From Pogostemon cablin (Eukaryota; Streptophyta; Magnoliopsida; Lamiales; Lamiaceae), in NCBI GenBank assembly GCA_023678885.1, contig CM043009.1:11525117-11589116 (forward strand): DNA of 64,000 bases, read 5' to 3'. The notes under the pieces are model-generated. The model did no database searches. It was not told where the DNA came from and saw nothing but the letters and a program-made list of their open reading frames with translations. Of this stretch, positions 12,028 through 22,561 are shown piece after piece. Both the position numbers and the translations under genes were made by a program. Each line of letters starts with the position of its first letter. Positions within the stretch are counted from its first letter, which is position 1.

Positions 12028-15000
12028 ATGCAAACGAGATCAAAAGGGAAGCAAGTCGAACCAATTGATCTAGAGCTTGAAAACACTTTGAGGAGAAAGA
12101 GAAGAGAGAACAAAACCAAAAATAGTAATTCAATGGAGAATTTTCAAGGTGACAATCGTGTTGGGATAGAGCATGATGGGGAAGGAGGACACAATATGAA
12201 CGTGCATGACAACGCACATCAATTCAATGAGAATCCTCCTCAACAAGCCTATCAAAATCATGGAGCTATAAACAATCAAGCTTATATTCAACAACTTGTG
12301 CAACAAGCGATGATTCAACAAGGTTTTCAACAACCTTATCCTCCTCAACAACAAGCTTATGAACCACCACCTCCACCTCCGGTTCAACATGGAGTTCAAA
12401 ATGATCAAAGGGTGATACGGGATTTCTTCATGCCAAGGGCAATTCCACAAATGATGGGACCACCAATTCATGCCAACAATTTTGAGTTTAAAATGGGCTT
12501 GATTTCATTGGTGAGAGAGCAACAGTTTGGTGGAGCTCCGAATGAAGATCCTAACGCTCATCTAGCTCAGTTTGTGGAGATTGCCAACACAGTAAAGATG
12601 AACGGAGTGAGCGAGGATTGCATAAAGATGAGGCTATTCCCATTTTCTTTGAGGGATAGAGCAAGAACATGGCTCTCCACTCTTACTCCCGGTACATGCA
12701 ACACTTGGGATGAGCTAGCGCAAATGTTTTTGAACAAATACTTTCCACCTTCTAAGACGCTTCAAATGAAGAGCTTGATCACGCAATTCAAGCAAATGCC
12801 TCAAGAGAGTTTTTATGAAGCGTGGGAAAGGTTCAAAGAAATGCTACGCAAGTGTCCACAACATGGCTTCCCGGAGAATCAACAAGTTGGATTTTTCTAT
12901 CAAGGACTTGTGAACGGACAAAGAGTGCTTGTTGATGCCTCGGCAGGAGGATCCGTACTAGGTGTAACTCCGGAAAGGGCTATTCGAATTTTTGATGAGA
13001 TTGCTACAAATGTTTATCAATGGCCATCGGAGAGAGTTAGTGGAAGCTATGATAAAGGACAACAGTTTAGTGTGAAGAGTGTAAGTGTTGAACCAAGTAT
13101 GCCAAGCATGGAAAAGATAGTGGCGGAAGTTGTTAAACAAATGAGCTTGAATCAAAGTATGAACAATCAAGGAATGAATATGGTTGAGGGGCTACAAGTC
13201 GAGCAAGGTGTGCTACCTCCGAATGCTGTGAATGGTGAACAATGGACCAACTCTATGCCACGCGTTGAGGATGTGTCTTATATGCAAGGAAGAAATTATC
13301 AAGGTAATTATCAAAACAATTACCAAGGTAATTTCAATCAAAATCAAGGAAGTTATCCACAAAGGCAAGGGGGATTCAACGCTCAAAGTAGTGGAAGTTC
13401 ACATTCACAACATCAACCAAGGCAAGGAGGGTTCACTAGCCAAGGAAGCGGAAGTTCTTATCCACAACAACCAAGGAGGCAAGATAATTTTTCATATGCA
13501 AACCCAAATAATGCGGTTGCTTATCCTCCGGGGTATCATCCGGGAGCTAAAGCGCCAAATAATGAAGGGAAGGCGACTACCGACGAACTTATTGAAAAAT
13601 TGATTGCTTCCAACAAAAATCAAGAGGAAATGATTGAAAGAAAATTCAAGGCTTTTGAGGAAGTAAATGATAGACGATTAAAAGCCTTGGAGTATTCATT
13701 TAGTCAAATGGCGAGCTCAATGAGTGCTAATGAGAAAGGAAAATTTCCTTCCACTACCATTGTGAACCCAAAGGAACAATGCAAGGCAATTACCTTGAGA
13801 AGTGGAACAAATTATGATGGACCATCTATGCCATTAGAAGATGATAAGGTGGAAGAGAAGGAAATGGAGAAAACCTTGGTTGAAGAAGAAATCGATGTTG
13901 AAAGTGAAGTTGAAGATAAATTGAATGAGGAATCGGAATTGATTGATAACAAGGTTGTTGAAAAGAAATGGGAAAGAACCAAGGCGATGAAAAAGAAAGA
14001 GGAGGAAATTGAAGTGGAAAGGGATAGTTGGGGAATTCCAAAAACACAAGTACCTATTCCTTTTCCACATCGATTTTTGAAGAAAGGCTTGGATGAAAAG
14101 TTTGCAAAGTTTTTGGAAATTTTCAAGAAAATCCACATTAATATACCCTTTGCGGATGCTTTGAAACAAATGCCTCACTATGCGAAGTTTTTGAAGGACA
14201 TCATGTCAAGGAAGAGGAGCTTGATAGAGAATGAGACCGTCAACTTGACGGAGGAGTGTAGTGCAATAATTCAAAGGAAGTTGCCTCCAAAGCTCAAAGA
14301 TCCGGGGAGTTTTGTTATTACATGTGAAATGGGCAAGAGTGAGGTTCATAAAGCTCTTTGTGATCTTGGGGCAAGTATTAACTTGATGCCTATGTCCATT
14401 TTCAAGAAACTTGGTATAGGGGAAGTGAAACCTATATCCGTTACATTGCAATTAGCGGATAGGTCTTTAACCTACCCTAGAGGAATAGTGGAGGATGTGT
14501 TAGTCAAGGTTGGAAAGTTTATATTCCCGGTTGATTTTGTAGTGCTTGATATGGACGAGGATGCAAATGTTCCATTGATATTGGGGCGTCCATTTTTAGC
14601 AACGGGAAGAGCTTTAATTGATGTACAAAAAGGGGAGTTGAAGTTGAGAGTAAATGAGGAAGAGGTGGTTTTCTCGTTGAAGAGTGCTATGAGATATCCA
14701 AATGAGAAAGAAGAATGTAGAAGGATCGACATGATTGATGAAGTTGTTGAAGAGAACCTACCATTCATCTTAGCTAAAGATCCTCTTGAAATGAGCATAA
14801 GCCATTCTCTTACTTTATCTTTAAATTCTAATCATTCTGTTCATTGTTTAGAAGATGAAGATATTAATGTTTGTTTACATGAATTGAATGCTTGTAGGGA
14901 AATGCAAGAGGATGAAGCAAAGTTGGCATACTATGGAAAGAGGGAATATCTTCCATTAGAGATGGAGATTGAAGAGTCAAAGGTTGATAAAGGAAAGGAA

Positions 15001-15660
15001 GAATTGAAGCCTCTACCCGATCACCTTAGGTATGCATATTTGGGGGACGAGAAGACATTTCCGGTAATTGTATCATCATCCCTTTCTCCTTTAGAACTTG
15101 ATAAATTGTTGAGAGTACTTAGAGATCATAAGAGTGCTATAGGGTGGAGTTTGGATGATTTGAAGGGAATTAGTCCCACAATTTGCATGCATCACATAAG
15201 GTTGATTGATGAGAACAAATCATGTATACAACCTCAAAGACGTTTGAATCCTATTATGCAAGAAGTTGTTAGAAAAGAAGTTTTAAAATGGTTGGATGCT
15301 AAAATTGTTTATGCCATTAGTGATAGTCCTCATGTAAGTCCTTTGCATGTTGTGGCTAAGAAAGGAGGGTTAACCATTGTTAAAATGGAATTTGATGAAG
15401 AACTTGCAACAAGGGTGAAAACGGGGTGGAGAGTTTGTTGTGATTATAGAAAACTTAATGACAATACTCATAAGGATCATTTCCCTTTGCCTTTTATTGA
15501 TCAAATGCTTGATAGGTTGGCGGGATACAAGTATTATTGTTTTCTAGATGGTTACTCGGGGTATAACCAAATCATGATAGCCCCCGAGGATCAAGAGAAA
15601 ACAACTTTTACTTGTCCGTATGGCACATTCGCGTTCTATAAATTGCCTTTTGGGTTATGA
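12028..15660 (+). CDS. Athila gag-protease-reverse transcriptase (N-terminal part), truncated by frameshift
   Basis: A 1210-residue frame opening 130 bp after the primer site. Residues about 60-135 are Q/P-rich. Residues about 175-300 resemble a plant retrotransposon gag domain (ARTWL from residue 212). Residues 430-500 are Q/G/N-rich, and 570-680 are strongly charged with K and E. I see no CCHC zinc knuckle. The aspartic protease begins near residue 775 with its catalytic DLGAS at 779-783. RT begins near 1080 and shows CCDYRKLN (D1139) and FLDGYSGY (D1174, first catalytic-triad region). The frame stops at 15658-15660 inside RT, just after the PFGL motif, where homology continues in another frame. 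The stop is therefore a mutation, not a natural end. The product would be the gag capsid protein and protease plus an inactive RT fragment. Confidence 0.93.
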   Translation: MQTRSKGKQVEPIDLELENTLRRKRRENKTKNSNSMENFQGDNRVGIEHDGEGGHNMNVHDNAHQFNENPPQQAYQNHGAINNQAYIQQLVQQAMIQQGFQQPYPPQQQAYEPPPPPPVQHGVQNDQRVIRDFFMPRAIPQMMGPPIHANNFEFKMGLISLVREQQFGGAPNEDPNAHLAQFVEIANTVKMNGVSEDCIKMRLFPFSLRDRARTWLSTLTPGTCNTWDELAQMFLNKYFPPSKTLQMKSLITQFKQMPQESFYEAWERFKEMLRKCPQHGFPENQQVGFFYQGLVNGQRVLVDASAGGSVLGVTPERAIRIFDEIATNVYQWPSERVSGSYDKGQQFSVKSVSVEPSMPSMEKIVAEVVKQMSLNQSMNNQGMNMVEGLQVEQGVLPPNAVNGEQWTNSMPRVEDVSYMQGRNYQGNYQNNYQGNFNQNQGSYPQRQGGFNAQSSGSSHSQHQPRQGGFTSQGSGSSYPQQPRRQDNFSYANPNNAVAYPPGYHPGAKAPNNEGKATTDELIEKLIASNKNQEEMIERKFKAFEEVNDRRLKALEYSFSQMASSMSANEKGKFPSTTIVNPKEQCKAITLRSGTNYDGPSMPLEDDKVEEKEMEKTLVEEEIDVESEVEDKLNEESELIDNKVVEKKWERTKAMKKKEEEIEVERDSWGIPKTQVPIPFPHRFLKKGLDEKFAKFLEIFKKIHINIPFADALKQMPHYAKFLKDIMSRKRSLIENETVNLTEECSAIIQRKLPPKLKDPGSFVITCEMGKSEVHKALCDLGASINLMPMSIFKKLGIGEVKPISVTLQLADRSLTYPRGIVEDVLVKVGKFIFPVDFVVLDMDEDANVPLILGRPFLATGRALIDVQKGELKLRVNEEEVVFSLKSAMRYPNEKEECRRIDMIDEVVEENLPFILAKDPLEMSISHSLTLSLNSNHSVHCLEDEDINVCLHELNACREMQEDEAKLAYYGKREYLPLEMEIEESKVDKGKEELKPLPDHLRYAYLGDEKTFPVIVSSSLSPLELDKLLRVLRDHKSAIGWSLDDLKGISPTICMHHIRLIDENKSCIQPQRRLNPIMQEVVRKEVLKWLDAKIVYAISDSPHVSPLHVVAKKGGLTIVKMEFDEELATRVKTGWRVCCDYRKLNDNTHKDHFPLPFIDQMLDRLAGYKYYCFLDGYSGYNQIMIAPEDQEKTTFTCPYGTFAFYKLPFGL

Positions 15661-17914
15661 TGCACCCGCCACCTTTCAACGTTGTATGATGGCTATTTTT
15701 GGAGAATTGATTGAAAATGTGATGGAAGTTTTTATGGATGATTTCTCCGTGTTTGGATCTTCATTTGATATATGCTTAACTAATTTGTCCATGGTCTTGC
15801 AGCGATGTCAAGATACGAACCTCGTCTTGAATTGGGAAAAATGTCACTTTATGGTTCAAGAGGGTATCGTACTTGGTCATCATATCTCCGAAAAAGGTTT
15901 AAGAGTTGATAGAGCGAAGGTTGTAGCCATTGAACATCTTCCACCTCCTAAAAACGAAAAAGGGGTTAGATCGTTTCTTGGTCACGCCGGTTTCTATCGA
16001 CGTTTTATAAAAAATTTTTCTAATATTGCCAAACCTTTGTGTAAATTGCTTGAGAAAGATACTCCATTTGAATTTAATGATGAATGTCTTGATGCTTTTA
16101 GGGTGTTAAAGGAAGCTTTGATTTCTTCACCAATCCTTGTCTCTCCCGATTGGAGCAAGCCCTTTGAACTCCATTGTGATGCAAGTGATAGTGCTTTGGG
16201 AGTAGTGCTTGGACAAGTGCGAGAGAAGAAATTTCGAGCTATCTATTATGCATCAAAGACGTTCAATGCAAATCAAAAGAATTACACCACAACGGAAAAT
16301 GAGTTTCTTTCCGTAGTCTATGCTTTTGAAAATTTTCGTCCATACTTAGTTGGCACGAAAACCATTGTCTATACGGATCATGCTGCCATTAGGTATTTGA
16401 TGAGTAAAAAGGATGCCAAACCAAGACTAATTCGTTGGGTTCTTTTGTTGCAGGAGTTTGATGTTGAGATACGTGATAAGAAGGGAGTCAAAAATGTCAT
16501 AGCAGACCACTTGTCACGATTGGAGAATGTTGATGAAAAAGGAACCATGGAGCTCATAAATGATATGTTCCCGGATGAAGAGATACTTCAAGTGGATTTT
16601 CATCGGATGTACACTTTGTGTGAGACCGGAAGACCGTGGTACGCGGATTTGGTAAATTACTTAGCGTGTGGTATCAAGCCGGACCATCTCACCGAGTCAA
16701 AAAGGAAAAAGTTCTACCATGATGTTAAAGAATATTTTTGGGATGATCCTTTGTTGTTTAAGCATTGTCCGGATGATATCATACGGAGGTGTATTCCGGA
16801 GGAAGAAAAACTAAGTGTCATGGAGATGTGCCATAGTTTACCATGTGGAGGACACTTTGGGTTTCAAAAGACGGGAGCTAAGATCTTACAGTCGGGATTG
16901 TTTTGGCCAACATTGTTCAAGGATTGCAAAGAATACATCATGAAGTGTGATAGATGCCAAAGAATTGGAAGTATTGGACAAAGAGATGAGATGCCTATGA
17001 AGAACATCTTTGAAGTTGAAGTGTTTGACGTTTGGGGAATGGACTTCATGGGCCCATTTCCGTCTTCCAATGGTTTTCTTTACATTTTGCTTGCGGTAGA
17101 CTATGTGTCTAAATGGGTAGAAGCAATTCCTACAAGAACAAATGATGCTCTAGTTGTCAAAGCTTTCTTGAAGAAGAACATTTTTGCAAGGTTTGGAGTA
17201 CCAAAGGCAATCATTAGCGATCAAGGGACTCATTTCATAAACAAGATCATTGAAAAGCTTTTGAGAAGCTATGGAGTGAAGCACAAGGTGTCAACACCTT
17301 ATCATCCGCAAACAAATGGTTTGGCGGAGGTATCAAATAGGCAAGTAAAGCTTGTACTTGAGAAGACAGTAAAGGGGAATAGGAAGGATTGTTCTTCTAA
17401 GCTAGATGATGCGCTTTGGGCTTATCGAACGGCGTACAAGACCACTCTTGGTTTGTCTCTGTATAAACTTGTCTATGGGAAAGCATGTCATCTTCCGGTT
17501 GAAATAGAACACAAGGCTTTATGGGCATTGAGGAAGTTAAATCTTGTGGAGAAAGAATCGGGAAAGAAAAGATGCCTTCAATTGATTGAGCTTGAGGAAT
17601 TTCGTGAGGACGCATATTCAAACTCACAAATTGTCAAGGAGAAGCTGAAACGATGGCATGATGAAAGAATCAAAGCAAAGGAGTTTATACCGGGGGATAG
17701 AGTACTTTTGTTCAATTCGAGATTGAAACTGTTTCCCGGAAAGCTTCGTTCAAAATGGACCGGTCCATACGAGGTGATTGAAGTTAGAGAAAATGGATCT
17801 TTAATGCTTGAGGGATCGGATGGGAATTCTTTTATTGTCAATGGTCATAGGGTTAAGCATTACCATTCTCCCTCTCAAAGGGAGTTGGTATATGTTGACA
17901 CCTTCTCTTCTTGA
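15620..17914 (+). CDS. Athila reverse transcriptase (C-terminal part)-RNase H-integrase
   Basis: A 764-residue frame. The ATG at 15620 is only where this reading frame happens to open; homology starts at about residue 14 (15659), directly after the stop of the preceding frame. RT contributes FMDD (D40, D41). RNase H follows, with HCDAS (D187) and VYTDH (D253). The integrase zinc-binding region has H405, H412, C443 and C446. The catalytic core shows D475, D534 and E570, the last two separated by 35 residues as in the D,D(35)E family. A GPY/F-type module lies near 715, with no chromodomain. All visible catalytic residues are present. The gag-pol polyprotein is broken by what looks like a two-base loss near 15657, so RT activity could not come from this copy without recoding. 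The region downstream is non-coding. Confidence 0.93.
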   Translation: MAHSRSINCLLGYDAPATFQRCMMAIFGELIENVMEVFMDDFSVFGSSFDICLTNLSMVLQRCQDTNLVLNWEKCHFMVQEGIVLGHHISEKGLRVDRAKVVAIEHLPPPKNEKGVRSFLGHAGFYRRFIKNFSNIAKPLCKLLEKDTPFEFNDECLDAFRVLKEALISSPILVSPDWSKPFELHCDASDSALGVVLGQVREKKFRAIYYASKTFNANQKNYTTTENEFLSVVYAFENFRPYLVGTKTIVYTDHAAIRYLMSKKDAKPRLIRWVLLLQEFDVEIRDKKGVKNVIADHLSRLENVDEKGTMELINDMFPDEEILQVDFHRMYTLCETGRPWYADLVNYLACGIKPDHLTESKRKKFYHDVKEYFWDDPLLFKHCPDDIIRRCIPEEEKLSVMEMCHSLPCGGHFGFQKTGAKILQSGLFWPTLFKDCKEYIMKCDRCQRIGSIGQRDEMPMKNIFEVEVFDVWGMDFMGPFPSSNGFLYILLAVDYVSKWVEAIPTRTNDALVVKAFLKKNIFARFGVPKAIISDQGTHFINKIIEKLLRSYGVKHKVSTPYHPQTNGLAEVSNRQVKLVLEKTVKGNRKDCSSKLDDALWAYRTAYKTTLGLSLYKLVYGKACHLPVEIEHKALWALRKLNLVEKESGKKRCLQLIELEEFREDAYSNSQIVKEKLKRWHDERIKAKEFIPGDRVLLFNSRLKLFPGKLRSKWTGPYEVIEVRENGSLMLEGSDGNSFIVNGHRVKHYHSPSQRELVYVDTFSS

Positions 17915-18103
17915 GATCCGTATCCTTTTAGTAGTTTAGGTTTGTATATATTTCTTTTCTTGCTTTGTTTTCTTTTGGTTTCGTAGGTGGATTGTGCTTA
18001 TGAGGAGAAGATTTTTTTTAAAACATTCTACGTGTGTGTCATTGATGTGAACGGTATATCGTACCACTTTTTGCAAACTTTCTTTGAAACTCTTGTTTCA
18101 ATT

Positions 18104-18116
18104 CAAGTTTGGGGGG
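18104..18116 (+). other. Internal polypurine-tract-like site downstream of pol
   Basis: caagtttgggggg, in the context attcaagtttgggggg, nearly repeats the true 3' polypurine tract at 22548-22561 (cttcaagtttgggggtg). It lies about 190 bp after the pol stop. Extra polypurine tracts after pol have been discussed for the related Tat/Ogre elements. Its use here for plus-strand priming is inferred. Confidence 0.6.
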
Positions 18117-18210
18117 ATATGATGTGATACGATATATTATATTCTTTGTTGACATGCATTCGTATATGATGTGATACGATATATTATATTCTTTGTTGAC
18201 ATGCATTCGT
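18117..18210 (+). repeat. 47-bp tandem duplication
   Basis: Two copies (18117-18163 and 18164-18210) of a unit starting atatgatgtgatacgatata, beginning exactly where the G run of the internal polypurine-like tract ends. Confidence 0.9.
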
Positions 18211-18419
18211 GTGTTTTTGAGCCAAATTTGAAATTTTCTCATAAGTTCGGTTTAGTTTTGATTCGTTTTGGTGGTGTTGAAGTGGATAGTCCTTTTGTGT
18301 TGACATTATGATTGAACTAATGATGTTGATGAAGTGTGAGCATGAATAGGGAGTTTTGGAAGCATGGAAACAAGGAAAGACAAGAGTTGAAGATGAAAAA
18401 AGGAAGATTCAAGGGAGTA

Positions 18420-18650
18420 GTGACACGCCTCGTGTCGCCGACACGGCCCTGTTAGCTTTGGCCGTGCGGCGACATCAGCTAGTCCAACACGAGCAGGATT
18501 TGGTCGTGTTGCGTGACACGGGTCGTGTCCAAGCGCGAGACTCGAGTCGTGTAGGCGACACGACCCTGTACACTTTGGCCGTGCGGGAGCACCAGAACAC
18601 GCAACACGGGCACCTTATGGCCGTGTTGCGTGACACGACTCGTGTCGGGT
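18420..18650 (+). promoter_or_regulatory. U3-like palindrome cluster upstream of the third Athila ORF
   Basis: Same architecture as the U3 cluster: CACG/CGTG inverted repeats in a tandem unit of about 117 bp (gacacgg at 18440 and gacacga at 18557). Shared blocks include ggccgtgcggcgac, tccaacacga and ttggtcgtgttg. The flanking DNA does not match the LTR, so it is not simply a nested LTR. It is followed by a TATA-like box and is inferred to be an internal promoter for the ORF at 19523. Confidence 0.6.
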
Positions 18651-18661
18651 CTGAAGCAGCG

Positions 18662-18671
18662 TTTTAAAAGG
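18662..18671 (+). promoter_or_regulatory. TATA-like box for the third Athila ORF
   Basis: ttttaaaagg lies directly after the palindrome cluster. It is a weaker match than the LTR box. The leader that would follow, to 18840, contains no ATG. Confidence 0.45.
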
Positions 18672-18840
18672 CAGATTCTGAACACAGCTCGAAGGCCAAA
18701 AACTCATTCCACCGTGAATTTCCAGTCGAAACTCCACCCATCATCCTCTAAACACCAAAGAGTGGTAAGATTGTGAGTGTAGAAGGTGAACTTCAAAGCA
18801 TAAACAACAATCCCCTACATTTTGTTCAATAGAATTCAAG

Positions 18841-19522
18841 GTATGTCTTCTTGTACCCTAATTCTCAATTCGAGGTATGAATGGCGAAATTCATGTATGG
18901 GTTTTGAATGATGGAATGTATAAAGCATGTCTAGGATAGTGAAACATGAATTTGCATATTTAATTGTTGGATTGATTGAATTTTGATTAGATTTAGGGTT
19001 CATGAAGGATGAATTTGGGGATAATTGTTTTAGGATGATTAATTTAGGGCATGTGATTGTTAAATTGATTAATAATGCTTCTATGATGATTGTATTGATG
19101 TGAATTAGTTTAGGTATTGAGGAATTGAGCATGAAAGCATAGTTAAGACTTGTTGAATTGAATTGTGAAATAGGTGCATGCCAAGTGTTTGATGAAATGC
19201 CTAAATGAAAATTCAAATTAGAATTCAAAGTTTTTACATGAAGCATTATTGAATTGAATTGTGCCCATTGAAAAAGTGAAATGTTATGAAAGAATGAGAG
19301 GATTAGGATGTTGAAAGCGAGTGATTGAATGAAATTTTTGAAATAACTTTGTGTTAAGTTGATTGGATCGAAATGTTAAGTCTTTGAAACAAAATGTGTA
19401 TTGTGCTTGAATATGTGTTAGGATTAACACTTAGTTGAATAACTAGTGATAATTCTAATCAACATGAGACATTTTGTTTTGAGTTAACTTGAAACTAATT
19501 TGAATTATGTTGGACATTGTAG
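18841..19522 (+). other. Candidate intron in the 5' leader of the third Athila ORF
   Basis: The donor is ttcaag/gtatgt at 18840/18841, a close match to the plant consensus. The acceptor is cattgtag at 19515-19522, and the ATG follows at once at 19523. A ctaat branch-like motif lies at about 19494, some 25 bp before the acceptor, and the interval is T-rich. The upstream segment 18662-18840 has no ATG, while the 682-bp interval has many. Splicing would give a clean leader joined directly to the start codon. This is a prediction from sequence only. Confidence 0.55.
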
Positions 19523-21070
19523 ATGGCTGAAAGAAGAGTGAGGAAACGCAATGAGGACTTCATTTTCATTGAGTCAGATATGGAACTGTCCAACCTTGAT
19601 GCCAAACTGCTAATGAAAGACCAACACCCTGAGAATTTTGGAGTAGAGTTCATGGAATGGGAGAAGTACGCATTGAGATGGGAGTACATAATCCCAAAGA
19701 TTAGGGCAACTCGATTCCAAGATCAAGCAACCATGGAAGGCCTTGGAATAGAAGGTGATCTGAGGACTCTATTCCGTCGAGTGGAAATGGAGGAGTTTTT
19801 CGATAAGAGACCTCCCACTTATCTCCACCTTACAGCCGAGTTCATGAGCACCTTGGAGGTTCACAGAGATAGGAACAAGTTTCCTATTGCTATCACATTT
19901 CAGTTAAACAATGAGATGTGGGAGAAGATACCTGTGAATGAGCTGAATAGATTTTTTGGGTGCCCAATCATGAGAGGCCATCAGAACTTCTTACCACAAG
20001 GGGGTTTCAATCAACAAACGTGGTGGAGAAAATTGGTTGAGGATGGGACTGAGCCTCCAGAGTACATTCCAAGTTCGTCAAAAGGGACAGCCATAAGGAA
20101 CCCAGTCATGAGGTACCTTGAGAAGATAGTATCAAATACTATTCTGGGTCGGTTCGAGAGTGGATCTGTTGGGGAAAAGCAGTTGTACATCATGTACAGT
20201 ATATTCAAAGAGTTCACAGTGAACATTGCAGCTCATTTCGTTCAGCATGCAGAGAGAGTGGCGAAGAGAGAGAACACTAGAGGGATTATGATTGGAGGAA
20301 TGGTGACAATGATTGCTCAAGGGTTAGGCATCGACCTTAGAGGGATGCAACACTCGATGATTAGTGAAGGGCTCACGTACAATCAACTCATAAGGATGGA
20401 GTTCCTATCATTCATAGGAAATATGTATTGCTTGAAGCAAGATAAGGGAGCTCCATTCCCTCTACCTGCTCCTGAGCTCACCACACTGCAAGGACGAATA
20501 AAACATCAGAATTTAGCAATGGCGAGTCCTAACCACTCCGCAGTCGTGAGAGCTTTCTACCGAGAGAATAGAGATGGAGTGGAAGCAGTGCTCCAGCAGA
20601 TGAGAGTGGATGAGAATCCTGAGCTAAGGAATCTGAGAGCTGAGCCGATGGACAAGGATGTAGGGGAGGAAGAGCAACATCATCAGGTGGAATTTGAAGA
20701 GCATGCACCAGAACCTCCAGCATTTGAGCAAGAAGAAGAAGAACAAGAGGAAGGAGATGGACCAAGAGAGGGGAATGCAAGATGGAATCTTCTGGAGAAT
20801 GAACTCATGGAGATCAGGCAGACGCAGCAGGCGCTTGGAGATGAGATGAGAGAGTTCCGAGAGGAGCAGCAGAGGCAGGGTGCAATGATAAGGGAGATCC
20901 ATGAAGGGCAGCGTCGTAGGGAGTACTATGAAGAGAATACACGATCACGCTCGAACAACATGGAAGAGATGATCACAAGGATGTTCAATTTCCAATTCCC
21001 TACCACACCTCGTGCTTATACTCCTTGGGGATCATGGCATAATCAACCCCCTCAGCCTCCGGATAACTAA
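19523..21070 (+). CDS. ATHILA-family protein (third ORF, env-like position)
   Basis: An intact 515-residue frame between pol and the 3' LTR. The region from about residue 20 to 300 resembles the ATHILA ORF family of Athila retrotransposons (Pfam name ATHILA) in its spacing of hydrophobic and aromatic residues; this is from memory, not a search. Residues 254-270 (GIMIGGMVTMIAQGLGI) are moderately hydrophobic but weak as a membrane span. I see no signal peptide. Residues about 403-413 are acidic, and 425-480 are rich in E, Q and R with coiled-coil character. The position is that of the so-called env-like ORF, but the sequence does not look like an envelope protein. A structural or nucleic-acid-associated role is equally possible and the function is unknown. 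The start is chosen because the ATG directly follows a candidate splice acceptor. Confidence 0.85.
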   Translation: MAERRVRKRNEDFIFIESDMELSNLDAKLLMKDQHPENFGVEFMEWEKYALRWEYIIPKIRATRFQDQATMEGLGIEGDLRTLFRRVEMEEFFDKRPPTYLHLTAEFMSTLEVHRDRNKFPIAITFQLNNEMWEKIPVNELNRFFGCPIMRGHQNFLPQGGFNQQTWWRKLVEDGTEPPEYIPSSSKGTAIRNPVMRYLEKIVSNTILGRFESGSVGEKQLYIMYSIFKEFTVNIAAHFVQHAERVAKRENTRGIMIGGMVTMIAQGLGIDLRGMQHSMISEGLTYNQLIRMEFLSFIGNMYCLKQDKGAPFPLPAPELTTLQGRIKHQNLAMASPNHSAVVRAFYRENRDGVEAVLQQMRVDENPELRNLRAEPMDKDVGEEEQHHQVEFEEHAPEPPAFEQEEEEQEEGDGPREGNARWNLLENELMEIRQTQQALGDEMREFREEQQRQGAMIREIHEGQRRREYYEENTRSRSNNMEEMITRMFNFQFPTTPRAYTPWGSWHNQPPQPPDN

Positions 21071-22547
21071 GGGAGTACTTTTGGTGTTCGACACTTCATT
21101 AGTTCATTTTCTTTAGTGATTTAATTTGTGTTGGATTTGAGACTTCGTATTGTTTTGTTTTGGAATGTTTAATTTCGTACTTTTCTTTCAATTAAGGATT
21201 GAGATGATTTTTGTTGTGTATTGACTATGGATGGGGTGAATTTTCTTTGTATCTTTTCTTTTATTGTTGTCTTTGTGCTTTTGCTTTTGTCGTTTTGTTG
21301 TTTCTTTGGTTTTTTCGTGTTTAGGTTTGATTTGGTGGTTTGTTTGGGAGGTTGTGAGTCGTTTTGAATATGAGTGATGATGCATTATGGTGATAAGTGA
21401 GGTCGAATTATGATTAAGGAACTCTACGCTTTCGAATTGTGATATGTTTTATTTAACTAATTCAATTAAAAGAATGAATAAGTTGTAATAAGTCCATTTA
21501 AGTCGAGCATAAACCTGTGAGAATTTGAGCCTCGACCATGTATACATGGTACCTTTTCATGAGTGGATCGGTTGAGTTTTGATAAACTAAATACTTGCTC
21601 AAAGACTTTAGGAATGAATCCGATTAATGGAGATCGATGAAATGATTTAAGGCCATCCTTGTCATGTATAGCCATTGCCAAATATTTCCTTACCTTTAAA
21701 AATCATCCCTAGTCAACCACTTTGAGCCTATAAGCCTATTTATTGTGAAGATAGCACATTACAAGCTTTAATTACCCACATGAGCCTAAGATATATACCT
21801 TGAGTGTGAGTAATAAAGAAGATGGTGGCTAGAAAGGTGTGATGAGATAACAAAAGAGAAAGAGGAAATGGTAAATAAGTAAGGAAAAGGATGAAAAGAG
21901 CATAAGAAAGAATGGACATGCAACTTCAAAACAAGAAAATGAGCAAGCAACAATAATATGCTCAAGTACTTAAGAGTCAAAGAAAAGAGGCATGAATCTA
22001 TAAGAAGCTCAAAAATCCAAGAAAGTGATGATTAGTGCTTATGATCAATAAAGAAAAGAAAGGAAGAAAAAGAATGTGAAGAGATGGAAGAAAGTAGCTA
22101 CCTCTTCGATTGCTTACACTCGTTTAGTCACTTTTACCTATATTCTTCCTACCCTACCAAAGAGCCTATCATTACATCCTTAATTAAAGACCTTTTTGAT
22201 CATTGATTAAATTTTTGGTGGTTTGTGAATAGAGTCTACGAGCAAGTGTATGGTGAGTCGAGCCAATTGATTGATGAGTGTTGATTTACCTTATTTAAAG
22301 AGTGTCGAGTGATATTGATAAACTTATGTGAGGCTTAGACTAAAAAGGACTATATTGCTCTTTATTCTCTTTTGATTGAACTTGTTAATTTCTCTTATCA
22401 TGAATCTAATGTTGTAGGTTAGCTTAGCATGATTTGAAATTCTTGTTGCTAATGATGTGTTCTTACTTGTATTCGTTTAGTCTTTTTACTAGGTGAAAGC
22501 TTCTCCCTCAGTCTATCATTTTCATTGTTCGGGGACGAACAATACTT
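21071..22547 (+). other. Athila 3' untranslated region
   Basis: About 1.5 kb without a credible gene. It includes a T-rich stretch at about 21240-21330 and purine-rich DNA at about 21830-22090, and ends at the polypurine tract. The short minus-strand frames look incidental. Confidence 0.75.
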
Positions 22548-22561
22548 CAAGTTTGGGGGTG
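22548..22561 (+). other. Athila 3' polypurine tract
   Basis: caagtttgggggtg ends directly at the TG of the 3' LTR, the standard position for the plus-strand primer. Confidence 0.9.

Larger units (their letters stand above)
17915..18419 (+). other. Athila region after pol, non-coding
   Basis: No credible coding frame. It contains the internal polypurine-like tract and a 47-bp tandem duplication, then leads into the palindrome cluster at 18420. Confidence 0.7.

Noticed and set aside
18420..18650. A nested solo LTR fragment as the source of the second palindrome cluster
   Set aside because: Similarity is confined to the palindrome cluster. There are no LTR ends or target duplication around it and the flanks do not match the LTR.
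12130..20902. Antisense frames across the Athila coding region
   Set aside because: They are shadows of the gag-pol and ATHILA-family frames on the plus strand.
19523..21070. Calling the third Athila ORF a true envelope protein
   Set aside because: There is no signal peptide, no convincing transmembrane span and no fusion-type segment. Only its position is env-like.
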